This document shows positions 46,959 through 58,744 of a stretch of DNA of 64,000 nt, in pieces; the stretch's first letter is position 1, and every line of letters starts with the position of its first letter. Under the pieces are notes generated by a model. That model ran no database searches, was not told the DNA's origin, and saw only the letters and a list, made by a program, of their open reading frames with translations. This stretch comes from Tetracentron sinense. Lineage: Eukaryota; Streptophyta; Magnoliopsida; Trochodendrales; Trochodendraceae. The position numbers and the translations under genes were made by a program. Where the stretch lies: NCBI GenBank assembly GCA_015143295.1, contig CM026571.1, positions 31,834,505-31,898,504 of the forward strand, in the 5' to 3' direction.

Positions 46959-49900
46959 CTAATTCGTCGACATCTTCGTTGTGTTTTCCTCTTGAAATCT
47001 TCGTATTTGCTTTTCGAATTGCCATAGATGGTCGGCTCGTTCCCAACTTGCTTCACTTTCGGGTAGCCCCTTCCATTTCACCAAATACTCTATGTAAGGA
47101 GCGTAGCTTTGCCGTCTAACTGTTTTATTCGTAATGATGTAGTCTACCTCTTTGTCATAGGAGTTAGTTACTGCTGTTGGTGCCCGTATTGAGACCCCTC
47201 TTTCAGGGTTATCTGCGTCTTCATGATAGGGTTTTAGATTGCTCACATTGAAGACTGGATGCATCTTCAGTTGTGGTGGTAACTGTAACTTGTAAGCAAC
47301 CTTCCCAATCTTCTTTTTGATAGGGAAAGGCCCTTCATACTTGCGCACCAACCCCTTATGCACCGGTCTTAGCTTCTTGAATTGTTGGGGTAGGAGCTTG
47401 ACTAGGACCATATCGCCTTCTCGATACTCAACCGGTCGCCTTTTCTTGTCCACCCATTTTTTCATACACTTGGTAGCCTTATCAAGATATGTTCGGGCTA
47501 GCTCTGTCTTTTCTTGCCAGTGTTCAAGCTTTTGTGCAACTGGACTTTTTTCTTTTTGCCCTATCATGATGGTGTGGGGAGTAAGTGGTTGTTGCCTGGT
47601 AGCAAGCTCAAATGGGCTATGGTAGGTTGACTCACTCTTCTGTAGGTTATAAGAGAATTGAGCTACATCCAGTAACTTAACTCAATCCTTTTGGTTTGCA
47701 CTTACGAAGTGTCTAAGGTAGAGCTCCAAAAGTGCATTAATTCTCTCCGTTTGCCCATCGGTTTGAGGATGGAAGCTAGTCGAGAAGTGTAGGTTTGAAC
47801 CAAGCAATTTGAATAATCCAGACCAAAGATGTCCTGTGAAGCGTCGATCTCGGTCACTAATAATGGTCTTTGGCACTCCCCAATACTTTACCACATTTTT
47901 CAGGAATAGCCGGACGGCTTCTTCTGCGATGCAATCCTTTGGAGCAGCGATGAAAGTGGCGTATTTGGAAAATCTATCAACTACCACCATGATCGAGCCA
48001 CATCCTTCCGATTTTGGTAAGGCCACGATGAAGTCCAATGAGACACTTTCCGATGGTCTATCTGGAATGGGTAATGGCTCCAACAACCCCCCTGGCTGTT
48101 GTTAATCTACCTTATCTTGTTGGCACACTAGACATGTCCTCACATATGCCTCTACATCTTCTCTCATCTTTGGCCAGTAGTATGCTGCTTCCAGAAGGGC
48201 TAAAGTACGATGTTGTCCTGGGTGCCCAGCCCACAGGGTATCATGACACTCCTTCATTATTTCTCATCTTAAGTTGCCCCACCTAGGCACATAGATTCTT
48301 TCCCTTTTAGCATATAGTAACCTATCTTGTATCCAAAATCTCCGAGTCCTTCCTTGTTGAGCCACTTCCATGAGACTCTTTGCATTAGGATCTTGAATTA
48401 GACCTTCCTTAATCTTGTCCACGAGAGGTCCTTGGAGTTGGCTTATGGCAGCTAGCTCCACCTTCCGGCTCAGCGCATTAGCAACTTGATTGGTCCTTCC
48501 TGGTTTGTACTCGAACACCATGTCAAATTCTGCTAGGAAGTCTTGCCATCTTGCTTGTTTAGGACTCGACTTCTTTTGACTTTGGAAATAGCTTGTAGTA
48601 TTGTTATCTGTCTTTACTGTGAAGTGTGATCCCAACAAGTAGTGCCTCCAAGTTCTTAAGTAATAGATGATAGCAGTCATCTCTTTTTCTTGGATCGTAT
48701 AGCGCTTCTCAATGTCATTTAGTTTTCTGCTTTCATAGGCTATTGGGTGTCCTTCTTGCATAAGAACTCCTCTAATAGCAAAATCCGATGCATCAGTATG
48801 CACCTCATATGGTAGGTGATGTTTGGGTAACCGCATCATTGACTCTTCCATTACTGCCTTCTTTAAGTCGTCAAAGCTCCGTTGACAATCGATCGACCAT
48901 TGTCAGGCCATACTTTTCCTCAGAAGGTCTGTCAAGGGTGCAGCCCGGGCAGAGTAGCCTGCAATAAATCTTCAATAATAATTTACTAATCCAAGAATGA
49001 TCGGAGTTCGGTTACCTTCGTTGGTAGCTCCCATTCTTGGATGGCCATGACCTTCTCCCCATCCATCTTGAGTTGCCCATGACCAATATAATGCCCCAAG
49101 AAAGCTACTTCTGGTTGGGCAAATGAACACTTTTCCCTTTTCACGTAGAGCTCATTCTCCCTTAGCACCTGAAACACCGTCCTCAAGTGTTTTGCATGTT
49201 CCTCCAAGGTGTTGCTATAGACCACTATATCATCCAAGTAAATTACTACGAACCGGTCTAGGTAGGGGCGGAAGAGCTCATTCATTAGTGTGCAAAGGGT
49301 CGCTGGGGCATTTGTTAGTCCAAATGGCACGACTAAGAACTCGAAAGATCCATAACTTGTCACGCAGGCGGTCTTGGGTTCATCTCCCGGGGCTATCCTT
49401 ACTTGATAGTATCCTGACCTTAGATCAAGTTTGGGGAAAAACTTGGCTCCTCCTAGTTGATCAAACAAGTCAGCAATCAAGGGAATAGGATACAGAGCCC
49501 GGTAGTCGATGCAAAGTCGAAGGGATCTATCATGCTTCCTTTGGAATAGGACTGGAGCTCCATATGGTGCCTTTGATGGTTTGACGTATCTCGCATCCAA
49601 CAACTCTTTCAATTGTCTTCTAAGTTCTTCAAGTTCCGGTAGTGCCATATGGTAAGGACTCATGGCCGGTGGTTTGGCTCCTAGCACCAACTCTATCATG
49701 TGATCCACCTCCCTTCTTGGAGGTAGTTTCTTGGGTAGCTCTGGAGGCATAACATCTTTGAATTCTCCAAGTACTTCATGAATCTTGCCAGGTACCTCCT
49801 TTTCACTGTCCTGGTTATCCCTTGGTGTCTCATTTAGGGCTGCTACAAAGGTGTCCTCTCCTTTCTTCAATCCTTTGGTGAGTTGCAGTGCTGATAACAT

Positions 49901-50128
49901 CTTTCTCCCAGTTTTATTGCTTTGCACTACAGGAACCATGCAAGGAGATCCCTCTTCCATGATGCATACAGAATTGACAAAGGGCATAGGGATAGCTTTT
50001 ACCTGGCTAAGGAATTCCATACTGAGCACTACTTGCAAGTCGTCCATGGGGACTATTGATAAGTCAGCTTTTCCTTTCCAAGCTCCTATGTACAAATTTA
50101 CTCCACGGGCGATACCATAGAGCTCCAC
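46959..50128 (-). pseudogene. chromovirus pol, minus-strand copy: PR end, RT, RNase H, integrase, chromodomain
   Basis: Order on the minus strand: protease end (50128-49900, DLQVVLSMEFL), RT (49620-48986; FVVIYLDDIVVYSN; about eight residues missing after CIDYRAL), RNase H (48851-48430; VHTDASD, VKTDN, and ANALSR where ADALSR is usual, losing a catalytic Asp), H2C2 zinc region (48250-48110), integrase core (48086-47682; VVDRFSKY, ISDRDRRF, TDGQTERINALLE) and chromodomain (47170-46990; YLVKWKGLPESEASWE). Stops occur at 48275, 48104 and 47687, and the RT-RNase H link is shifted. It has no gag or 5' LTR. The chromodomain identifies a Ty3 chromovirus. Confidence 0.9.
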
Positions 50129-51850
50129 AAAAAGAGATGATTGCTATCATCCATTGCTTAAGAACTTGGAGGCACTACTTGTTGGGATCACACTTCACAG
50201 TAAAGACAAATAACATTGTTACAAGCTATTTCCAAAGTCAAAAGAAGTTGAGTCCTAAACAAGCAAGATGGCAAGACTTCCTAGCAGAATTTGACATGGT
50301 GTTCGAGTACAAGCCAGGAAAGACAAATCAAGTTGCTGATGCGTTGAGCCGGAAGGTGGAGCTAGCTGCCATAAGCCAACTCCAAGGGCCTCTCTTGGAC
50401 AAGATTAAGGAAGGTCTAAGTCAAGATCCTAATGCAAAGAGTCTCATGGAAGTGGCTCAACAAGGAAGGACTCGGAGATTTTGGGTACAAGATGGGTTAC
50501 TATATGCTAAAAGGGAAAGAATCTATGAGCCTAGGTGGGGCAACTTGAGAAGAGAAATAATGAGGGAGTGTTATGATACCCTATGGGCTGGGCACCTAGG
50601 ACAACATCGTACTCGAGCCCTTCTGGAAGCAGCTTACTACCGGCCAAAGATGAGAGAAGATGTAGAGGCATATGTGAGGACATGTCTTGTGTGTCAACAA
50701 GATAAGGTAGATTAACAACAGCTAGGGGGGTTGTTGGAGCCATTACCTATTCCAGAGAGACCATGGGAAAGTGTCTCATTGGAATTCATTGTGGCCTTAC
50801 CAAAATCGAAAGGATGTAGCTCGATCATGGTGGTAGTGGATAGATTTTCCAAATACGCCACTTTCATCGCTGCTCCAAAGGATTGCACCGCAGAAGAAGC
50901 CGCCTGGCTATTCCTGAAAAATGTGGTAAAGTATTGGGGAGTGCCAAAGACCATTATTAGTGACCGAGATCGACGCTTCACGGGACATCTTTGGTCTGGA
51001 TTATTCAAATTGCTTGGTTCAGACCTACACTTCTCGATTAGCTTCCATCCTCAAACCGATGGGCAAACGGAGAGGATTAATGCACTTTTGGAGCTCTACC
51101 TTAGACACTTCATAAGTGCAAATCAAAAGGATTGGGCTAAGTTACTGGATGTAGCTCAATTCTCTTATAACCTACAGAAGAGTGAGTCAACCTACCATAG
51201 CCCATTTGAGCTTGCTACCGGGCAACAACCACTTACTCCCCACATCATCATGATAGGGCAAAAAGGAAAATGTCCAGTTGCACAAAAGCTTGAACACTGG
51301 CAAGAAAAGATAGAGCTAGTCCGAACATATCTTGATAAAGCTACCAAGCCTAAGAAGAAATGGGCGGACAAGAAAAGGCGACCGGTTGAGTATCAAGAAG
51401 GCGATATGGTCCTAGTCAAGCTTCTACCCCAACAATTCAAGAAGCTAAGACCGGTGCATAAGGGGTTGTGTACAAGTATGAAGGGCCTTTCCCCATCATA
51501 AAGAAGATTGGGAAGGTGCTTACAAGTTGCAGTTACTACCACAACTGAAGATACATCCAGTCTTCAATGTGAGCAATCTAAAACCCTATCATGAAGACTC
51601 AGATAACCCTGAAAGTGGGGTCTTAACACGGGCACCAACAGCAGTAACTACCTCCTATGACAAAGAGGTAGACTACATAATTACGAATAGAATAGTTAGA
51701 CGGCAAAGCTACGCTTCTTACATAGAGTATTTGGTGAAATAGAAGGGGCTACCCGAAAGTGAAGCAAGTTGGGAACGAGCCGATCATCTATGACAATTCG
51801 AAAAGCAAATACGAAGATTTCAAGAGGAAAACACGACGAGGACGTCGACG
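50127..51850 (+). pseudogene. chromovirus pol, plus-strand copy: RNase H, integrase, chromodomain
   Basis: The frame starts at the inversion junction inside RNase H (KEMIAIIHCLRTWRHYLLGS), keeps VADALSR, then an intact H2C2 region (H-x3-H class, TCLVCQQDKVD) to a TAA at 50713-50715. Integrase core follows (50731-51200; the three acidic residues are present) and the C-terminal part to 51480, where one base is lost. The chromodomain (51650-51830) has two Trp-to-stop changes. The TAA lies at the same codon as in the minus-strand copy, so both derive from one defective source. Confidence 0.9.
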
Positions 51851-51867
51851 AATTAGGTGGGGGAGAA

Positions 51868-52326
51868 TATCACAGCCTACTTATTCAGGCATCCCAACAA
51901 ACACCTAGAAGGCTTATATTGTATGGAAGACTTGTACATATAGAGTAGAAAGAATACTTGTACAAAATACTGTAAAAGACATACATATACTGTATAGGAA
52001 TTCTCTAGAAGGAGAGTGTAGAAACTCTCTAGAAATCTCCTCAAGAGGAGGTGAGAGAAAACTCTAGAATTAGGGGGATTCTAGAAGTCTAGAATCCTCC
52101 CTTAGAGCCCTATAAAAGGGGTAGAACCCCTCCATTTGTGGACATCCAAGCAAGTGTAAGCATCTTGAGTAATAAGAGTTGAGCATTCTCTTAAGTTCTC
52201 GAGTTCTCTTGTTCTTTGGTGTTCTTGTCTTAAAGAGTATTGAGAGGAAGACTTACTTGGTCTTGAAGGGTCAAGCTATCGAGTGCCGCACGGTCATAAT
52301 CGGGTGGGAGAATTAAGGCCATGATA
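51868..52326 (+). mobile_element. LTR of the plus-strand chromovirus copy
   Basis: It starts TATCACAGCCTACTT after the polypurine tract GGTGGGGGAGAA and ends AGGCCATGATA. TATA box CCCTATAAAAGGGG near 52110. It is followed not by host DNA but by a primer site (TGGTATCAGAG, 52329-52339) and the internal region of the small LTR element. Confidence 0.88.
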
Positions 52327-52604
52327 GTTGGTATCAGAGTCGACCCAGGGACATTGGGGGTGTTGGACGGATTCATAGCACGTTGGGATTCAAGGGTGGA
52401 TCGCCCTGACGAGGGCGTCTCAGGGATTTAGGTGGGAGAGCCTGTCACGTGCGTATGTTTAGTCCCACACCAGCCATGTACTGGGCGTTCCGGGCCATTG
52501 GTGTGGGAGTAGGCAACATCTGAATTGGCTAGTCACTTCGGTTGGCAAGCGCTCCGTGACTAGTTGTACATGGCTAGTGTGGGACTAAACATACGCACGT
52601 GACA
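52327..52604 (+). mobile_element. small LTR element internal region plus LTR E1, fused to the chromovirus LTR
   Basis: 52327-52442 is the 116-bp internal region (primer site, then GGTGGGAGAGCC purine tract), and 52443-52560 is LTR E1 (TGTCACGTGCGTATG to CGCTCCGTGAC). Its own left LTR is replaced by the chromovirus LTR. A partial, inverted E sequence (52568-52604) follows. The order is chromovirus LTR, PBS, internal, PPT, E1. Confidence 0.8.
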
Positions 52605-52612
52605 GGTGATTT

Positions 52613-52964
52613 TGTCACGGAGCGCTTGCCAACCGAAGAGACTAGCCAATTCAGATGCTGCCTACTCCCACACCAATGGCCCGGAACGCCCAGTACATGG
52701 CTGGTATGGGACTAAACATACGCACGTGACAAGCTCTCCCGCCTAAATCCCTGACGCCCTCGTCAGGGGGATCCACCCTTGAATCCTAACGTGTTATGAA
52801 TTCGTTCAACACCCCCAACGTCCTTGGGTCGACTCTGATACCACTTGTCACGGAGCGCTTGCCAACCGAAGTGACTAGCCAATTCAGATGCTGCCTACTC
52901 CCACACCAATGGCCTGGAACGCCCAGTACATGGCTGGTGTGGGACTAAACATACGCACGTGACA
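52613..52964 (-). mobile_element. complete 352-bp small LTR retrotransposon (TRIM/SMART type)
   Basis: Read on the minus strand: LTR E3 (52964-52846, 119 bp, TGTCACGTGCG to CGCTCCGTGACA), AG, primer site TGGTATCAGAG, 114-bp internal region without coding capacity, purine tract GGCGGGAGAGCT, LTR E2 (52731-52613, 119 bp). The LTRs differ at few positions. Both termini (TGTCACG/CGTGACA) are like the chromovirus termini, so that family is a candidate supplier of reverse transcriptase and integrase. No own target duplication (GATTT left, TAATG right). Confidence 0.85.
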
Positions 52965-53058
52965 TAATGCATGCGCACAATAGAATATGATGGTGCTGGA
53001 AAATACAGAGTAAGTTGTATAAAGTAATCCAGTTTTTAGAAGTTATAAAACTTTGGAT

Positions 53059-53495
53059 CATAATTCGAAAACTCGGTGAGTCACCGGCCTAACTTAGCCG
53101 AGTTACTCGAGTCGATTGAATTTTGATTTGAGTCGCCTCAAAACTCAAAGGAGGCACTATTTGCCAAGTTACTTGGGTGATTCGGTCGAGTCGAGCTGAG
53201 TTTTTTGATTTGTCGGACTAGGACGAGTCACAAAAGGGTATTTTTATCAGTTTTTAAACCTGAACTCGAACGTCACACAATTTTTGCATCATATATTTTT
53301 GGGTCTACAAACTATGAGTCTATGAGTTATGTTAAACCTAGTTTATAGGTTTGAAGCTGTAAAACTAGCATACTTTGAGTTCTTTTAACCCAGGTTTTTC
53401 AAGTTATTACATATATATTCCGAGTTAGACCAAGTCGAGTTACTCGACCCGGCTAACTTTCGAGTTGAGTCGAGTTTTCGGGTTTTTGAACTATG
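53059..53495. mobile_element. X-type MITE, intact copy (437 bp)
   Basis: Ends are CATAATTCGAAAACTCGGTG and TCGGGTTTTTGAACTATG, an imperfect inverted repeat. Inner ends are dense in GAGTCGAGT phrases. It is co-linear with the split copy at 55572-57820. Target duplication not clear here. 53496-54190 has no supported gene. Confidence 0.75.
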
Positions 53496-54244
53496 GTGTA
53501 TGGATAACATAGTTCACCTCTCATATCACAATTATCCTTCTCAAATAGAGGGGGGAGGGAAAAAAAAAGACGTGCTCTAGAAATGGTTGCTCTCAATCAA
53601 AACATCTACTCAATTCAAACACTGCATTTTCCTGCTGGCCAAGCATCCAGCAGTCTCTAACTCCCGATGGACCACACCACCACAAAAGGAATGTCCATGG
53701 CACCTCTTGACATATTGCAGGAAATAAAGGGGTTTCCTTATTTGCTTCATTTTCATGGTTTTGGACTGGTGGGCGTAAAATCAAATTGATGCTTCAACCC
53801 TGTTAAATGACTGGTGGGCGTGAGAAAATGGAGATAAAATTACCATTAAAAAACGAGAGAAGGCATATAAAATTGAAATTTACGGAGGGAATTAATGAGT
53901 TGAGGATTACTGGTGAGAGTAGAGAGCAGTGCCGGCGAGATCCATCACAATAGCTGGCAGCGTAGGTAGAGAAGATGCTATGTGGTGGGGAGTTCCTTAG
54001 GCTAGGCGTTGCTTAAGCGATGCCCAGTCGACTTTTTTTAATTTTTATAATACATAATTCTATATAAGATTAAGTGAGCGACTGCCTAGATCATGATCTG
54101 GACGATAGTGGTCTTGGCTAGGTGAGGTGGTAGCCCAAGCGTTACCTAGGAGACATTTTGGCTACATTGAAAGAAACACAATCATGATCGTTTAATCCAT
54201 AAAAAGAAGGAAGAAAATGCCAAAAGTTATGAAATACAGTAGTC

Positions 54245-54412
54245 CAAAGTTCCCAAATCCACCATTCAAATTCAGCATAAGAAACAAAATATTATCCATA
54301 AAAGTAAAAATTATCCAAAACTCACCATCCAATTTCAGCATAAGAAAATAAATGTTATCCAAAAAATAGAAATTATCCAACACCCACCATCCAAATTCAA
54401 AAAAATAGAATG
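54245..54412. repeat. three degenerate tandem units of about 60 bp
   Basis: Units containing CCACCATCCAAATTCAGCATAAG and AAAATTATCCA-type phrases recur at 54250, 54310 and 54370. The minus-strand ORF (54455-54192) is aromatic-rich because of this repetition and is not considered a gene. Confidence 0.7.
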
Positions 54413-54439
54413 CTGAATGCTCCCATCCAAGAAAAATAA

Positions 54440-54960
54440 AATCGTTGACCGCCACTTAATTTATGCAACGACCACACCTCTTGCGGGTCTAATTCAATCA
54501 AAAGAACATGTTTACTATCTTGTTATCTGTAGAAAGTAACTCTATAGCATCGAGCACTTGATCTTCATCTAGATCTGGAATTGCCTTGAGTTTAGTCACT
54601 AGCTCAGGGACGTCAACTACAGAAGAAGTTTCATGAATGACTTTGGCTAGGAGTTTCAAGTTATCATTCAAAGTTGACGTATCTTCCCCACATACTCACG
54701 TCAGCTTTTCTTCTTTTTTCTTGCCTTAGCATTTAATCAAGACGTGGAGGATCCAGATGTTGTTTGTGCCATGCTTGTTGGAACAACCCCTTCATCTAAA
54801 TATTCAAAACCCATTTTTAGTTCTTCAACAGTTATTGGGTCTATTGTATCCACTCCTGCATCAAATATATTCTCTTGCCTGTCCTAGCTCGGTCATTGCA
54901 GAATATGGTAGCAATGACATCATAATTAGGAATTGACCTCGAACGGCAAACTTTAGCAGT
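54440..54960 (-). pseudogene. possible Myb/SANT-like (transposase partner) remnant
   Basis: In broken minus-strand frames I read LKMGFEYLDEGVVPTSMAQT, a basic stretch (KARKKKK), and LKAIPDLDEDQVLDAIELLS then DNKIVNMF. The order (Lys-rich linker, 'IPxLDEDxxxxAxELL') recalls the C-terminus of plant L10-interacting-MYB/Harbinger-associated proteins. Stops and shifts are frequent. Weak assignment. Confidence 0.35.
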
Positions 54961-55206
54961 TTTGTGACTGGGGAAAAATTGTTTATTTATATATTTTTGG
55001 GTATGGGCCGTATAGTTATCAAGGCGACTTGAGGCGACAGACCCTATAGATGCCTGAGGCGTCGCCTGATGAACTTTTTGCTGTAGGCATCCCCCAATAT
55101 AAGATCTATGTATGACACATTTCCTTGAATAAGAGGTCCTGTAATTCATATAAATTACAAAATCTCTTTTGTTAAGATACACTTTGATAGAACCATCCTT
55201 GGAGAC

Positions 55207-55554
55207 CATAGTTACCGAGTACTTTGATTTTTTCAAAAAATCCCGAATAATACTCGACTTTTTCGTCGAACGATTAATTCACGAAGTATTCGTGAGTTAT
55301 GGAAAATAGTGACTTTTAAAAAATGTTGCGAATTAAACACGAATTATTCACTATTTTTTGAAAAATTCCCGAACAAATATAGAATATATGAAATATATTT
55401 GTTTATACATTTCATAATTAGTAATCTTATTTTTTATTTTTCCATTTCTTGTTCGACATTTTCTCGATTTATTTATGAATTTTCCGGATTTTGGCGATTT
55501 TTTCCAAACTTTTTCCTAGACGAATTATTCCCAAACCCCGACTTGGTAACTATG
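55207..55554. mobile_element. W-type MITE copy 1 (348 bp), nested in Z
   Basis: An exact 8-bp repeat TTGGAGAC flanks it (55199-55206 and 55555-55562). Ends are CATAGTTACCGAGTACTT and CCCCGACTTGGTAACTATG. Interior has GAATTATTC/AATTATTCG phrases. hAT-like by duplication length. Confidence 0.9.
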
Positions 55555-55950
55555 TTGGAGACATGTCTAAGCATAGTTCGAAAACTCGGTGAGTCACTCG
55601 AGTAACTCGGCCGACTTACTTGACTTGGTTGAATTTCAAGTCGAGTCGCCTCAAAACTCGAAGGAGGCACTATTTGCTAAGTTAATCGGGTGACTCGGAC
55701 GAGTTAAGCCGAGTTTTTCGACTCGCCGGACTAGGTTGAGTCACATACAAGTATTTTTATCATTTTTTTAAACCTAAACTTGAACGTCATACTATTTTTG
55801 CTTCATATTTTTTTTAGGTCTACAAAGACAACCTACTATGGGTACTTTTAAACCTAGTTTATAGGCTTGAAGCTGTAAAACCAACGTACTTTGAGTTCTT
55901 TTAAATCATGTTTTTCAAGTTATTACATATATTTTCTGAGTTGGACTGAG

Positions 55951-57736
55951 CAAGGTTCTGAATATCGATTTTGCATGTCATTTCGAGCCATGAAAAAAAG
56001 ATAAATCGAGGATATTTTGCAAGATATATCGATATCGAGGGAATAATATCGCACGTGGAGGAAAAAATTGAAAAAAATAGTGAAAAACATGGAATTCTTT
56101 TTAATGAAATTTAAGAAAATGTTAAAATAGATATTAATACACATCTGAGAATCAAAAAAATTAAAAAAATAACAATGTATATAAGAGATGTAATGAGAAG
56201 GGAGCCAAAGACATGCGCTGATGCTGACGACAATGTATGATTTACTAATATTGATGTAACATACATAAAAAGTTGTATTCATTTGTCAATCAAGCATAAC
56301 AATTAACTCAAATACAATCAATTTTAATCATAATAGTTAATACATCAATAATGATATCTCTAACTTTGTTGTCGATTTATTTAATTAGAAAATAAGATAT
56401 CTTGCACGTATATTTAATTAAATTTATTTATAAAAAAACACTGATATATATTTAATAAAATATATCTCTCTAAAAAAAATAACACAATGACATATATATT
56501 AAATAAAATATATCCTTAAAAGAGATAAACTAAACTAAATATTTGATAAACTAAAATATATTCTTAAAGTATATCCTTAAAAGTGCAGGGTTCTTCTTTG
56601 GTTTAAAATTTTATTAATTAAAGTTTTCACGTTTTTAAGGATATATTTTAAAAAAGTATGATCCATTAAAAGGTGGAGAGCAATTAATGTTGAGCCTATT
56701 AAAGTAATATATACTAATTAAAAAAAATAAATTTATCAATTTAAAGATATTATCTACCCATGCAAAAATTATAAATTGTTATTTTAGTAAACATATCACA
56801 TATGTAATAGAGTCCTTCTAAGTTCTAAGTTTAATAAAGAGAGTCCTTACTCCTTACCAATTACCATATTGTTAAACGCATGAAAATTTTAATATAAAGT
56901 TTTTATTTAATAAAGTAAAGTGAAAGATATTTACGTCCAAGTAAAGTTTTGCAATTTTTAATTTATGAAATTTTATTAGGCCTCCACTACTAACACTCTT
57001 ATTTAATACAATTTTTTTAAAAATATCATTAGTGTGTAAATTGTAATGTAAGGGAGGGGTCTCTAAAAAAAAAAAACCTAAAAATGAAAATTATTTATAA
57101 ATAAGTACCTTTTAGTTATTAATGATTAACTAAGGTTTTTTTTTCGTAAAAAGCCGTTATAACTTTAAAATCCCTAAATCCTTAGCATTCGTAAGATCAG
57201 ATTCAAGATAACAAAAAAAAAAAAAAAAAAACAGAGAAGAGGGGAAGAGGAGAGACTCATCGACAAGCGACACCCAACGTCCAGCAACAGGAGTCATTGC
57301 TCGGCGATGGAGATGGTGATGGCGACGGCAACATCGACGGCGATTGAGGTCCTCCAGGGTCCAGGCTACAAGTTCTTCTTCCTTCCTTCCTTCCTTCCTT
57401 CCTTCCTCCTCTCTTCTTCTTCCTCCTTTCTCCTCTCTTCTTCCTTCTTTCTCCTCTCTTCTATTTTTTATTTTTTTATTTTTTATGTTTTAGACAAAGG
57501 GAACCCTAAGAGGGTTTCAGAAAAAAAAATCACAGCAAAAAAAAATGGGGTTTTTTTTTCTCAATAAGGATGTTTTGAAGATTTCAACCGAAATTTCGGA
57601 AATATCGTGCGATATTTCCGAAATTTCGATCGACATTTTCGAAATTTCGTAAAAACCTAAATACTTGGTTCAGATATTTTCGAACCTGTCGATATCGAGA
57701 AATATCGTCGAAATTTCATCGAAATTTTAAACCTTG
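55951..57736. mobile_element. element Y, 1786-bp hAT-like, nested in X
   Basis: Termini CAAGGTTCTGAATATCG and AAATTTTAAACCTTG; flanks GGACTGAG (55943-55950) and GGACTGGG (57737-57744) match at seven of eight. ATATCG/CGATAT phrases line both ends. The interior shares a segment (AAGAGATGTAATGAGAAGGG, 56180 region) with the reverse of 62160-62230 in the element at 60222. A GC-rich patch with GGCGATGGAGATGG (57240-57350) and a TTCC microsatellite follow. No transposase. Confidence 0.85.
57376..57470. repeat. TTCC then CTT-rich microsatellite
   Basis: (TTCC)n at 57378-57406 followed by TCTTCTTCCTCC-type sequence. The ORF at 57307-57567 is caused by it. Confidence 0.9.
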
Positions 57737-58744
57737 GGACTGGGTCGAGTTTTTTTCGAGTTTTCAGAGTTACTCGACCCAACTAACTTTCGAGTCGAGT
57801 TTTCGAGTTTTTGAACTATGGGTCTAAGAACAATAAAGGAGGATTTCAAGTGTTGGGGATAAAAAACGGAACAAAAAAAACAATGACTTCAATGATTGCC
57901 GAAAGGTGAGGGGGGGAGAGAAGAGATTATGAAGGATAAAAAAACAAAAGAAACAATAGTCTATAGTAATAGCTGAACATGAGAGAGGATGGAGAGCGTA
58001 AGACTGAATAAATAACAAAACATTATCCGACAGTCAATGTGACGTCAAACATGAGAGAGATAAGAGGGGGAGAGAGGAAGGGAGAGGGAGAGGAAGAGGG
58101 AGAGGCCGTACATCTTACTCTCATTTCTTCTTTCTTCATTTTTTTCGATTATACTCAAGAAATGTATTAAAATATATAATAGGTAAAATATATAATTATG
58201 GGGTTTGCACTTATTTAAATTATAAAAGAAATCTTTAAATATAAGTTTATGAGAGTTTTGGGGGTCCTAGAAGAAATTTGAGGTATTTAAAGGCCTTTTT
58301 TTTAATTGTTGGATACTTGGTCGCCTAGGCGACACTTGCAACAACCATGCAAAAGCAGATGAGGACCATATGGTCCACCCACAAACAGAGGAAGAGAGAG
58401 AGACCAATTGTCCACCCATTGAGCAAGAGAGGTCAGGTTAACATGAGGGAAACATACTTGATACCATTCCTCTCTGTTTTTTTCTTCTATGTGCAAATTT
58501 TTTTTTTATTGGATATACAAACCCTAATATATTATATGGTAAAAGACATTAAAAATACATAAAATGACATTTTTTTTGTTACCAAATTACTATATTCAAA
58601 TAAAGTAACTTTTATATTTTTAAACAATAATAATATTACATATATCAGATTTATAATAATGACTGCTTGAGGCGGCCAGTTGCCTGGTCGCCGAGGTGAC
58701 CGCCTGAGGCGATGCCTTTAACAACTTTGATGAGTCGTATGAAT

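Larger units (their letters stand above)
55572..57820. mobile_element. X-type MITE, split by element Y
   Basis: Ends CATAGTTCGAAAACTCGG and CGAGTTTTTGAACTATG; flanks TGTCTAAG (55564-55571) and GGTCTAAG (57821-57828) match at seven of eight. Outside Y it is co-linear with the intact copy at 53059-53495. It inserted two bases from the W1 duplication. Confidence 0.88.
55011..58729 (-). mobile_element. MITE Z copy 2, split by nested MITEs
   Basis: Left end TATAGTTATCAAGGCGAC; right end (reverse) CAAAGTTGTTAAAGGCA. Flanks ATGGGCCG (55003-55010) and ATGAGTCG (58730-58737) match at six of eight. Sequence just inside both ends has GCCTGAGGCG phrases. Its pieces, 55011-55198 and 57829-58729, match copy 1 at 11217-11622 where they overlap. 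The middle holds W1, X2 and Y. GGGAGA repeats lie at 58057-58110. Confidence 0.65.

Noticed and set aside
47317..50120. Plus-strand ORFs of 98-121 codons (47317, 47809, 49123, 49785)
   Set aside because: They are antisense shadows of the minus-strand chromovirus pol.
50531..51008. Minus-strand ORFs of 70 and 98 codons
   Set aside because: Antisense shadows of the plus-strand pol; they match the antisense frames at 47809-48286 only because the two copies are inverted.
52608..52969. Target duplication for the small LTR element
   Set aside because: GATTT and TAATG do not match; the element is better explained as part of the chimeric block.
57307..57567. 86-codon ORF with Ser/Phe/Leu runs
   Set aside because: Produced by the TTCC/CTT microsatellite in element Y.
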